Shown: in pieces, positions 1-5,366 of the stretch
Position numbering within the stretch: the first letter of the stretch is position 1
Layout of the letters: each line of letters starts with the position of its first letter
Assembly: GCA_021799945.1 (NCBI GenBank)
Contig: JAJYZK010000111.1
Span: 1-8,785, forward strand
DNA length: 8,785 bases
Source: Acidobacteriota bacterium
Lineage (GTDB): Bacteria > Acidobacteriota > Terriglobia > Terriglobales > Acidobacteriaceae
Direction: 5' to 3'
Notes under the pieces: model-generated
What the model was told of the DNA's origin: nothing
The model's database searches: none
The model's input: the letters and a program-made list of their open reading frames with translations, nothing else
Translations under genes and position numbers: made by a program

Positions 1-174
1 CAGGTCCCCGCGGGACACAGGGCGGTCACGGTGCAGCACCAAGTACACGAGCGGCAGCAGGGGTCGGTTCGTGCCCTCGGTACGCAGAGGCGCACCCCCG
101 TTGAACACCTCGAAGCCGCCCAGAAGCCGGATTTCGACCGTGCCCCAGCACCCCCGACGACTCCCGGTTGCCAA
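1..174 (-). CDS. N-terminal fragment of a BTAD/SARP-type winged-helix transcriptional regulator (partial)
   Basis: On the minus strand the frame from position 138 to the window edge encodes 46 residues beginning VEIRLLGGFEV and containing YLVLHRDRPVSRGDL. This matches the start of the OmpR/PhoB-like DNA-binding domain of BTAD/SARP-type regulators: a short beta strand, the LLGGFEV turn, then a helix ending LxLHRDRPVSRxxL. The rest of the gene lies outside the window. The start is unclear. No ATG or GTG lies in frame close upstream. A TTG at 172-174 is the nearest plausible start, and codon 139-141 just before VEIR is ACG where an ATG might be expected. The frame stays open back into the terC sequence. 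Such regulators are typical of Actinobacteria and Chloroflexi, so this piece may be foreign to its neighbours. Family recognition is fairly good; start and gene integrity are uncertain. Confidence 0.5.
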   Translation of the reverse strand, partial: MATGSRRGCWGTVEIRLLGGFEVFNGGAPLRTEGTNRPLLPLVYLVLHRDRPVSRGDL

Positions 175-211
175 ACGAACGCCCGCCGCCCCCGCCAACC
201 GACGGCGGCGG

Positions 212-874
212 TCAAACCCTTTCGGCCACCGCGGGCACCGAGTCCAGGGCGAAGACAATGTCCGCCAGTTCGACGGCGATCACCGCGGAGACCAGCGCCG
301 CCGTCGATCCGCCGCCGAAGCGCTGCGCGATCCGCACCACCCGCATCCCGGGCGGGGCGGAGAGTTTGCGGCCCTTCCCCAGCCGGGCCGCGGCGGCCAG
401 CAGCAGCGCGCCAAAGAGATATTGGACCCAGGCGAAGCGCGCAAAGAGCGAGATGCCGGCGACGATAAACGCGCCGCGCAGCAGGATCGCCCCTGCGGCG
501 CCCGCCAGCAGAGCCTTGCGCTGCTCCGCCGCCGCAATGCCCAGCGAGCGGAAGATCAGAAAGAAAACGAAGAGATTGTCGATGCTCAGGAAAAGTTCTA
601 TCAGGTAGCCGGAGGCGAATTCCAGGCCCGCCTCGCGTCCCTGCGTCCGGGCCAGCCAGCAGACCATGGTCCCGGCCAGAAGCGCCAGAAGAAGCGTGAA
701 GCCGGCGTTGCCCCGGTTGCGGGCCCGGCCTTCGCGCCGATTCAGGAAAAACAGGTCGCAGGCCAGCAGCGCCACGACCGCAACATGAAAGACAAGCCAA
801 TACAGGAGCGGAGCGCCGCCCAGCATCGTTTCCCGCATCGCCCGGAGATTGCTCAGGAAGACGGCCTCAAGCAT
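212..874 (-). CDS. TerC-family integral membrane protein, C-terminally truncated
   Basis: The 220-residue product is strongly hydrophobic, with about six membrane segments (roughly residues 22-42, 56-75, 86-107, 121-142, 147-163 and 190-211). Both TerC signatures are present: ELFLSIDNLFVFFLIF (residues 93-108) and ELADIVFALDSVPAV (202-216). Their acidic residues lie in the membrane and are thought to bind metal. TerC proteins are linked to tellurite resistance and, in the Alx/MntP-like branch, to manganese export. Family members normally continue 80-100 residues past the second signature with further membrane segments. Here the frame ends four residues later (AERV, stop), and the DNA beyond encodes an unrelated regulator in another frame. 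The gene is therefore probably broken and may be inactive. The start at 874 has no clear Shine-Dalgarno; Met13 and Met17 are alternative starts. Substrate cannot be told from sequence. Confidence 0.8.
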   Translation of the reverse strand: MLEAVFLSNLRAMRETMLGGAPLLYWLVFHVAVVALLACDLFFLNRREGRARNRGNAGFTLLLALLAGTMVCWLARTQGREAGLEFASGYLIELFLSIDNLFVFFLIFRSLGIAAAEQRKALLAGAAGAILLRGAFIVAGISLFARFAWVQYLFGALLLAAAARLGKGRKLSAPPGMRVVRIAQRFGGGSTAALVSAVIAVELADIVFALDSVPAVAERV

Positions 875-929
875 GGTTGCAGGCTATTGCCCGGTTTGCG
901 CCTCACGCCGGCTGGCCCCGGCTGTCCAT

Positions 930-1001
930 CGATCAGCTCGATCCCGATCAGTTCGATCCATCAATAGGTTCGATCAATGGGTTTGATCGATCAGCCGGAT
1001 C
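930..1001. repeat. GATC-rich repeat patch between terC and the M28 gene
   Basis: Eight GATC tetranucleotides lie within 71 bases (931, 940, 946, 955, 972, 985, 989 and 998). Positions 930-944 and 945-959 form a 15-base tandem repeat with one mismatch (CGATCAGCTCGATCC and CGATCAGTTCGATCC). The patch covers the last codons and stop of the M28 gene and part of the terC upstream region. Its function is unknown. It could be a protein-binding or methylation-sensitive site, or simply a decayed repeat. Confidence 0.7.
970..990 (-). terminator. Stem-loop spanning the M28 stop codon, possible weak terminator
   Basis: TCGATCAA (970-977) and TTGATCGA (983-990) form a perfect 8-bp inverted repeat around a 5-base loop. 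The M28 stop codon (974-976) lies inside one arm. The stem is not GC-rich and no T-run follows on the minus strand, so the termination role is inferred only from its place at the end of the tat-M28 operon. Confidence 0.3.
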
Positions 1002-1945
1002 GTCTCCAGCATCACGTCCCCCACCACGGTCAGGCTGGAGGCGCTCAACTTGTCCATGGTGTCCTGGGGCGTATGCCAGAAGGCGTTCTCATACCCGTAA
1101 TCGAAGTCGATGAGATCCACGCACGGCACGCCGTAGGCGAGGAAGGGACCATGGTCGTCGCCCACCTGGTCCTCGTGCGCGAAGAAATAGGATTGGTCGC
1201 CGTATTTGGCCGCCGCCTGCCCCACCAGGTTCACAAGCCAGGGGGTCGAATTCAGGTCGCGCTCCACATCCAGGTCCTTGTCGCCGATCATGTCCGCCAG
1301 GAGCAGAGCCTTGATCTTCTTGATCTCGCCGTCGGCATGCCACTTCTGGGCCAGTTGACGGCTGCCGTAGACCGAATCCTTGTCGGTCCAGTCCTTGAAG
1401 GCCTCTTCGCCGTCGAAAAGAACGATCCAGATGCTGTAGCCCTCGATTTTGCGATGGCGCAGGCTGTCGGCCATTTCCAGAAGCAGGCCGGTGCTCGACC
1501 CGCCGTCGTTGGCCCCCACGTAGGAGGTGTCCTTGAGCGGATAGTTGGTGTCGTAGTGGCCGGCCAGAACGATGGCGCCATCCCGGGTTCCGGGAAAACG
1601 GACGATGAAGTTGGTCATCCTCTTCTGGCCAAAAGGGGTGTCGGCGGTGAAGGTGTCCTTTTCCAGCGGGTCGCCGGCGAATTCCCGCTCCAGAAAGGCT
1701 TCGGACCGGGCGTGGCCCGGACTGCCGACCCAGCGCGGACCGGCAGCGACAAACTCCGCGGCATAGTGGAGCGCGCGCGCGCCATCGAAGCGAGGCAGGG
1801 AGGCCATGGCGTCGGGCGCGGCGTCACCCCTCGGGGCTAGGCCGAGGGCGAGCCCGAGCGAGAGTGCGGCGGCGGCAAGCAGGCGCGGCGCGCTTTTGCG
1901 TCGGGGCGCGGCCGCTCGCGGCGAGGGAGCCGCAGCGGGGTTCAT
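974..1945 (-). CDS. Exported M28-family zinc enzyme of the glutaminyl-peptide cyclotransferase type
   Basis: The 323-residue product begins with an export signal: an arginine-rich n-region, a hydrophobic core at about residues 21-37, and a likely cleavage site after GDAA. The rest is one M28 metallohydrolase domain. GHYDT (129-133), GANDGGSSTG (144-153), FDGEEAFKDW (177-186), DSVYGSRQLA (190-199), DDHGPFLAYGVP (263-274) and FWHTPQDT (289-296) follow the order seen in animal glutaminyl cyclases. By motif alignment the single zinc would be held by Asp147, Glu181 and His291, with Glu180, Asp218 and Asp264 as the other active-site acids. It may therefore cyclise N-terminal glutamine to pyroglutamate in the periplasm, though aminopeptidase activity cannot be excluded. 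The ATG (1943-1945) overlaps the tatC stop as ATGA, which fixes the start and suggests translational coupling. The RR pair at residues 15-16 is not a standard Tat motif. Confidence 0.88.
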   Translation of the reverse strand: MNPAAAPSPRAAAPRRKSAPRLLAAAALSLGLALGLAPRGDAAPDAMASLPRFDGARALHYAAEFVAAGPRWVGSPGHARSEAFLEREFAGDPLEKDTFTADTPFGQKRMTNFIVRFPGTRDGAIVLAGHYDTNYPLKDTSYVGANDGGSSTGLLLEMADSLRHRKIEGYSIWIVLFDGEEAFKDWTDKDSVYGSRQLAQKWHADGEIKKIKALLLADMIGDKDLDVERDLNSTPWLVNLVGQAAAKYGDQSYFFAHEDQVGDDHGPFLAYGVPCVDLIDFDYGYENAFWHTPQDTMDKLSASSLTVVGDVMLETIRLIDQTH

Positions 1946-2739
1946 GCGGCCTCCGCCGGGCGCTTGCGGCGCGAGGGATGAACCATGTAGGCGACCGCGA
2001 TGCTGACAACGTACAGCAGCAGCATCGGCGCGGCGAAGACACACATGGTCAGCACGTCCGGAGTGGGGGTGATGATGGCCGCGATGATAAAGATGACCAG
2101 GATCGCGTAGCGGATATTTTTCCATAGCCAATGGGCGGAGACGATGCCGAACAGCGCCAGGAAGAAGACCAGGATGGGCAATTCGAAGGTGATGCCCAGC
2201 CCCAGGATCACGGTCATGAAGAGATCGGTGTATTCGCCCACCGTCACCATGGGCTTGAACTGCCGGCTGTATCCGATCAGGAAGTCCAGAGCGCCGGGAT
2301 AGACATAGTGGTATCCGAAGAAGGCGCCGGCCAGGAAGAGCCCGACGGTGGCGGACATAAAGGGGACGACGTAGCGCTTTTCATGCTGGTACAGGCCGGG
2401 TGAGATGAACATCCAAACCTGATAGAGCACGAATGGGGAGGCGATCACGGCTCCGGCCAGCAGGCTGATCTTAATGTAGAGGTTGAAGATGTCCACCGGA
2501 TTCAGATAGACAAGCTGGGTGTCCAGGTGATGTTTCCGCAGCGCGATCACGATCGGCTGCTGCATGAAGCCGTAGATCTGCTCGCGGAAGGCGTAGGCGC
2601 AGAAGAATCCGGCCACCAGGTACAGAGCGGAATGGATGATGCGCCGACGGAGCTCCTCCAAGTGTTCGAGGAGGCTCATTCCCGGGAGTTCAGCGCGATC
2701 GGTGATAGCCGCCCGGGCGCGATCGGCGAGATCAACCAT
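1942..2739 (-). CDS. tatC: Sec-independent protein translocase TatC
   Basis: TatC is the core membrane receptor of the twin-arginine pathway. It binds RR signal peptides of folded proteins and recruits TatA/B. The 265-residue protein has the usual six membrane spans and the family motifs: HLEELRRR (residues 26-33) in the cytoplasmic N-terminus, SPGLYQHEKR (113-122) in the signal-binding loop with the conserved Glu120, FELP with Glu186 in the fourth span, and ITPTPDVLTM (223-232) before the last spans. A basic C-terminal tail (HPSRRKR) fits cytoplasmic retention. The ATG at 2737-2739 lies inside the end of the upstream tat gene (8-base overlap), and the stop overlaps the M28 start by ATGA. An internal Met21, just before the first motif, is an alternative start. 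Length is normal for the family. Confidence 0.96.
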   Translation of the reverse strand: MVDLADRARAAITDRAELPGMSLLEHLEELRRRIIHSALYLVAGFFCAYAFREQIYGFMQQPIVIALRKHHLDTQLVYLNPVDIFNLYIKISLLAGAVIASPFVLYQVWMFISPGLYQHEKRYVVPFMSATVGLFLAGAFFGYHYVYPGALDFLIGYSRQFKPMVTVGEYTDLFMTVILGLGITFELPILVFFLALFGIVSAHWLWKNIRYAILVIFIIAAIITPTPDVLTMCVFAAPMLLLYVVSIAVAYMVHPSRRKRPAEAA

Positions 2740-3331
2740 GGTGGCTTACTGTGGTCTCCGCCGCGGTCTGCAAGTCGGCCGCGTGCACGGCCGGTTCGGA
2801 GTTCTCACCGGTCATGGATTCCCCGGGCGATTCCCCGGCGGCTTCCCCGCCGGTCGATGGATCCGCGCCGAAGCCGCGATCAAAAGACGCGGTGGAGACT
2901 GCGGAGCCGTTGGATCCGGCGTGAAAATCGGGCTCTTCCGTCGGCTGCGCCGGCTCGGTCCCATCCGCCTCTCCGTAGGCTCCGGAACCGGGGTAGGGAT
3001 ACGAATATACCTCCGGCGAAGCCGGCGCCGGGGCCGTCGAAGCGGCGATGGCGCCGGCGGTGGGAGAGTCCGCGCTCACCGGGGCGCCGGTGGCGGGGGG
3101 CTGGACGGTCAGCCCGCCGGAGGGCTCGGGGGCGGCGGCGGCGAGCTCCTTCTTCCGTTCCTCCTGCTCCGCGGCGCGCAGCTCATCCTCAATCTGCATC
3201 TTGAACTCGTTGCTGGCCCGGCGGAACTCGAGCAGGAGTTTCCCGATCTGACGACCGATCTCCGGCAGCTTCTTGGGGCCGAAGATAATCAGCGCCAGAC
3301 CGAAGATAAATATGCTGTCGGAGAAACTCAT
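2732..3331 (-). CDS. tatB: TatA/TatB-family twin-arginine translocase subunit with long disordered tail
   Basis: The 199-residue protein begins with a short membrane helix (about residues 5-17) and the FGPKKLPEIGR hinge (17-27). An amphipathic helix rich in Lys, Glu and Arg follows to about residue 62. This is the TatA/TatB plan. The Gly-Pro hinge and the position ahead of tatC favour TatB, but the family split is not clear-cut in this phylum and it may act as the only TatA/B-like partner from this locus. Residues 64-199 are a low-complexity tail rich in Ala, Pro, Gly, Ser and Glu with a YSYPYPGSGAYG stretch, probably disordered and cytoplasmic. The ATG at 3329-3331 was chosen because the family begins just before the membrane helix; the 12 codons upstream look unlike protein. 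No convincing Shine-Dalgarno precedes it. The gene overlaps tatC by 8 bases. Confidence 0.9.
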   Translation of the reverse strand: MSFSDSIFIFGLALIIFGPKKLPEIGRQIGKLLLEFRRASNEFKMQIEDELRAAEQEERKKELAAAAPEPSGGLTVQPPATGAPVSADSPTAGAIAASTAPAPASPEVYSYPYPGSGAYGEADGTEPAQPTEEPDFHAGSNGSAVSTASFDRGFGADPSTGGEAAGESPGESMTGENSEPAVHAADLQTAAETTVSHHG

Positions 3332-3340
3332 CGCATTGTC

Positions 3341-3369
3341 ATGATACCTGCCGGGCCAAGCGCCCACAA
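3341..3369 (-). promoter_or_regulatory. Candidate promoter of the tat operon, possibly leaderless
   Basis: On the minus strand TTGTGG (3364-3369) and TATCAT (3341-3346) are separated by 17 bases. The -10 box matches 5 of 6 consensus positions; the -35 matches only 3. Transcription would begin near 3334, about three bases before the ATG at 3331. That would make the message nearly leaderless, in keeping with the missing Shine-Dalgarno. This is a weak prediction. Confidence 0.25.
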
Positions 3370-3455
3370 ATGCCGCCGGGGGAGTCCGGGCCGGGTCTCC
3401 GCCGGTCCGGGATCGCCTCCATTCCGACCGGATCGGGATGACGGCAGGCCGATTT

Positions 3456-3467
3456 TCGACCGGTCGA
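3456..3467. promoter_or_regulatory. 12-bp perfect palindrome, possible operator
   Basis: TCGACCGGTCGA reads the same on both strands and lies midway between the divergent tat and nadA genes. The related half-sequence CGACCGGATCGG lies close by at 3425-3436. It could bind a dimeric regulator, but there is no second full copy to support this. Confidence 0.2.
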
Positions 3468-3581
3468 TGCTCGGCTGCTCCCGAGGGTCCGCTCTTGCAG
3501 GATCAAGGTCTTAGCCGCCATCGGAAGGAGCCGGGTGTATTACAATCGAATGACTGCGTCCGATTCCTCAGCCGGAGTCCT

Positions 3582-3610
3582 GTGACAGATTCCGGCCTGG
3601 CGCATCTAAC
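3582..3610 (+). promoter_or_regulatory. Sigma70-like promoter of nadA
   Basis: GTGACA (3582-3587, 5 of 6 matches to TTGACA) and TCTAAC (3605-3610, 4 of 6 matches to TATAAT) are separated by exactly 17 bases. The predicted start, about seven bases downstream near 3617, falls at the first bases of the riboswitch P1 helix. That agreement between two independent predictions is the main support. Confidence 0.6.
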
Positions 3611-3614
3611 TAGT

Positions 3615-3731
3615 CAGGTTTGCAACATCCCCGCGAGTTGGGCGGCCGGCAGCGGCCGCAGCGAACCCGCTGCAGACTTGTTTGCTTTCAACACCACCGT
3701 TCGCCGCGCAGTATGCGGCAGGACTGAAGGC
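3615..3731 (+). ncRNA. NAD+-I (nadA motif) riboswitch, two tandem domains
   Basis: Domain 1 (3615-3680) has a P1 helix CAGGTTTGC/GCAGACTTG (3615-3623 with 3672-3680, two G-U pairs). Inside it is P2 GCGAGTT/AACCCGC (3633-3639 with 3664-3670, one A-C mismatch), and then P3 CGGCC/GGCCG (3643-3647 with 3654-3658). The unpaired segments CAACA-CCCC, TTGGG and CAGCGAA sit where I recall them in the published nadA-motif aptamer, and a single U before the 3' strand of P1 also matches. Domain 2 (3684-3731) repeats the P1 plan with GCTTTCA/TGAAGGC (3684-3690 with 3725-3731), again followed by CAACA-like sequence (ACACCACCG), and a GCCGC/GCGGC hairpin (3703-3707 with 3715-3719); it is shorter and more divergent. 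The class binds NAD+ and represses NAD synthesis genes. The last helix contains the nadA Shine-Dalgarno, so control is probably at translation initiation. The helices are seen; ligand identity is from family knowledge. Confidence 0.88.
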
Positions 3732-3734
3732 GGA
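3727..3734 (+). promoter_or_regulatory. nadA ribosome binding site, embedded in riboswitch domain 2
   Basis: AAGGCGGA lies 7 bases before the ATG at 3742. It supports that start over an upstream in-frame TTG at 3682, which would read through the riboswitch. Positions 3727-3731 pair with 3684-3688 in the closing helix of domain 2, so the site is hidden when that domain is folded. Confidence 0.7.
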
Positions 3735-3741
3735 AAATATC

Positions 3742-4917
3742 ATGGCTTCGCTTGCTGAAATAGTTGCTGCCCCGGCGCGCGCGCCGGAATCGCCCCATCG
3801 CCGGATCGCGGAACGAGAGACCGGCGAAAGCTGTTCTCTTGAAAGCTATCTCGCCCTTCCCGACCGCAGCGCGGACCGCAGGATCGAGCAGGCCCGGGCT
3901 GCGCTAGGCTCCAGCGCCGTTCTTCTGGGCCACCACTATCAGCGGGACGAGGTGATTCGTTTCGCCGACTTTACGGGCGATTCGTACAAGCTTGCCAAGG
4001 AGGCGGCCGGAACGAACAGCCGCTACGTGGTCTTTTGCGGCGTCCACTTCATGGCCGAGAGCGCCGACATCCTGGTGGGTGCCGGGCGGCAGGTGATCCT
4101 GCCCGATCTGAATGCCGGATGCTCCATGGCGGACATGGCGGAAATCGGCCAGGTGGAGAATTGCTGGCAGTCCCTGGAGCGGGCCGGCTTGGGCGGGGAC
4201 GAGGTGATGCCCATCACCTATATGAACTCGGCCGCGGACATCAAGGCCTTCTGCGGCGAACGCGGCGGGATGGCCTGCACTTCCTCCAATGCCGGCGCGT
4301 CATTCTCCTGGGCATTCGCCCGCCGCTCCAAGATCCTCTTTCTGCCCGACCAGCATCTGGGCCGCAATACGGCCTACGCGATGGGCATTCCGCTGGACAA
4401 AATGGCGGTCTGGGATCCGTATCAGATTCACGGCGGGATCTCCCCCGCTCGCCTGCGGGATGTCTCCGTCATCCTTTGGAAGGGGCACTGCTCCGTCCAT
4501 CAGCGCTTTCTGCCCGGGCATGTGGACGCGGTGCGCGCCCGCCATCCCGGGATCCAGGTGATCGTTCACCCGGAGTGCCGCTGGGAGGTCTGCCAGAAGG
4601 CGGATGCGCTGGGATCGACCGAACGGCTCATCCGGATCGTCGAGGAGGCCCCCGCCGGATCCTCATTCGCGGTCGGAACGGAGATTCATCTGGTCAACCG
4701 GATGGCTGCCCGCTTTGCGCCGCAGGGCAAGTCCGTCATCACCCTCGACGACACGGGCTGCCTTTGCACTACAATGTACCGCATCTCCCCGCAGCACCTG
4801 GCATGGGCCCTGGAAAGACTGGTCGCCGGGGAGGTGGTCAACCGCATCCAGGTGCGCGACGACGTCAAGCGCTGGGCGCGGGTGGCCCTGGACCGCATGC
4901 TGGAAATCAAGGCCTGA
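3742..4917 (+). CDS. nadA: Quinolinate synthase NadA (long, B. subtilis-like type)
   Basis: NadA condenses iminoaspartate with dihydroxyacetone phosphate to make quinolinate, the precursor of NAD+, using a [4Fe-4S] cluster in the cytoplasm. The 391-residue protein carries the family landmarks: LLGHHYQRDEV (residues 61-71), FCGVHFMAESADIL (98-111), LPDLNAGCSMAD (120-131), ACTSSNA (178-184), LPDQHLGRNT (201-210), WKGHCSVHQ (246-254), HPECRWEV (276-283) and DDTGCLCTTM (336-345). Cluster ligands by alignment with the long type are Cys99, Cys250 and one of Cys340/Cys342. The first 45 or so residues are variable. The ATG follows a good ribosome site; an upstream TTG at 3682 was rejected because it lies inside the riboswitch. 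The iminoaspartate supplier NadB and the next enzyme NadC are not in the window. Expression is probably repressed by NAD+ through the leader. Confidence 0.96.
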   Translation: MASLAEIVAAPARAPESPHRRIAERETGESCSLESYLALPDRSADRRIEQARAALGSSAVLLGHHYQRDEVIRFADFTGDSYKLAKEAAGTNSRYVVFCGVHFMAESADILVGAGRQVILPDLNAGCSMADMAEIGQVENCWQSLERAGLGGDEVMPITYMNSAADIKAFCGERGGMACTSSNAGASFSWAFARRSKILFLPDQHLGRNTAYAMGIPLDKMAVWDPYQIHGGISPARLRDVSVILWKGHCSVHQRFLPGHVDAVRARHPGIQVIVHPECRWEVCQKADALGSTERLIRIVEEAPAGSSFAVGTEIHLVNRMAARFAPQGKSVITLDDTGCLCTTMYRISPQHLAWALERLVAGEVVNRIQVRDDVKRWARVALDRMLEIKA

Positions 4918-4920
4918 GAG

Positions 4921-5355
4921 ATGAAGACCTTTACTGTAGACGAAGCGCAACTGCTGCTTCCCGTGCTCGAGTCCCTCCTGAAGCGGGCGATCGAAGCCAA
5001 ATCGAGCGCCAGCCTGATTGAGGAAGAGCTGCAAAATCTCAGCCAGGAAATCTTCTTTTCCGGCGGCGCGATGGTGGACGTCGCCGCGGTGGCGCGCAAA
5101 CGCGCCAGCCTGCGCTCGGCCCTGCAACAGGCTCAGGAAGCGGTGCAGGAAATCGGCTCCATCGGCGTGCAGGTAAAGGATTTAGACGCAGGCTTGTTGG
5201 ATTTCCCTTTTCAGTTCGGGGAAGATACGGTGCTGTTGTGCTGGAAGATGGGCGAGCCGAGAATCGCGCACTGGCATACCCTGGACAGCGGCTTTCAAGG
5301 ACGTCAGCCCCTGGACGAACGCTTTCTCAAGGGCCGTCTCGACCGCCCGAACTGA
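4921..5355 (+). CDS. DUF2203 family protein of unknown function
   Basis: The 144-residue protein matches the DUF2203 pattern. An N-terminal FTVDEAQLLLPVLESLL segment leads into a long helical, probably coiled-coil region (about residues 8-78). A compact C-terminal part follows with VKDLDAGLLDFPFQFG (85-100), LCWKMGEPRIAHWH (106-119) and GFQGRQPL (124-131), the most conserved pieces of the family. It has no signal peptide or membrane span. The family has no established biochemical function; the conserved Cys107, Trp108, Glu112, Trp118 and His119 are the obvious residues of interest. The ATG lies 3 bases after the nadA stop, and GAGAG immediately before it may serve as a poor ribosome site, so translation is probably coupled to nadA. 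Gene 3' ends meet glpF convergently with only 11 bases between stops, leaving no room for a normal terminator. Confidence 0.88.
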   Translation: MKTFTVDEAQLLLPVLESLLKRAIEAKSSASLIEEELQNLSQEIFFSGGAMVDVAAVARKRASLRSALQQAQEAVQEIGSIGVQVKDLDAGLLDFPFQFGEDTVLLCWKMGEPRIAHWHTLDSGFQGRQPLDERFLKGRLDRPN

Positions 5356-5366
5356 TTCGTCGGCAA

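Larger units (their letters stand above)
3332..3741. other. Divergent intergenic region between the tat operon and nadA
   Basis: These 410 bases separate two divergently transcribed operons. The left end holds the weak tat promoter candidate. From 3370 to 3581 no gene was recognised; short open frames there have no family resemblance. A palindrome lies at 3456-3467, and an isolated -10-like TACAAT at 3541-3546 lacks a matching -35. The right end carries the nadA promoter and riboswitch. Confidence 0.8.

Noticed and set aside
71..967. 298-codon plus-strand open frame antisense to terC
   Set aside because: The minus strand encodes clear TerC motifs; the plus-strand product is a low-complexity Arg/Gln/Pro-rich shadow.
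1946..2131. Longer start for the M28 gene inside tatC
   Set aside because: The extension is a frame-shifted reading of tatC; the ATG at 1945 overlaps the tatC stop and begins a normal signal peptide.
3541..3546. TACAAT as the nadA -10 box
   Set aside because: No acceptable -35 lies 16-18 bases upstream, and the pair at 3582-3610 has correct spacing and fits the riboswitch start.
3654..3673. GCAGCG/CGCTGC hairpin (3658-3663 with 3668-3673) in the nadA leader as an independent element
   Set aside because: It competes with the P1, P2 and P3 helices of riboswitch domain 1, which together explain far more of the sequence; it might be an alternative fold.
3682..3741. Upstream TTG start for nadA, adding 20 residues
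   Set aside because: This stretch forms the second riboswitch domain and holds the ribosome binding site for the ATG at 3742.
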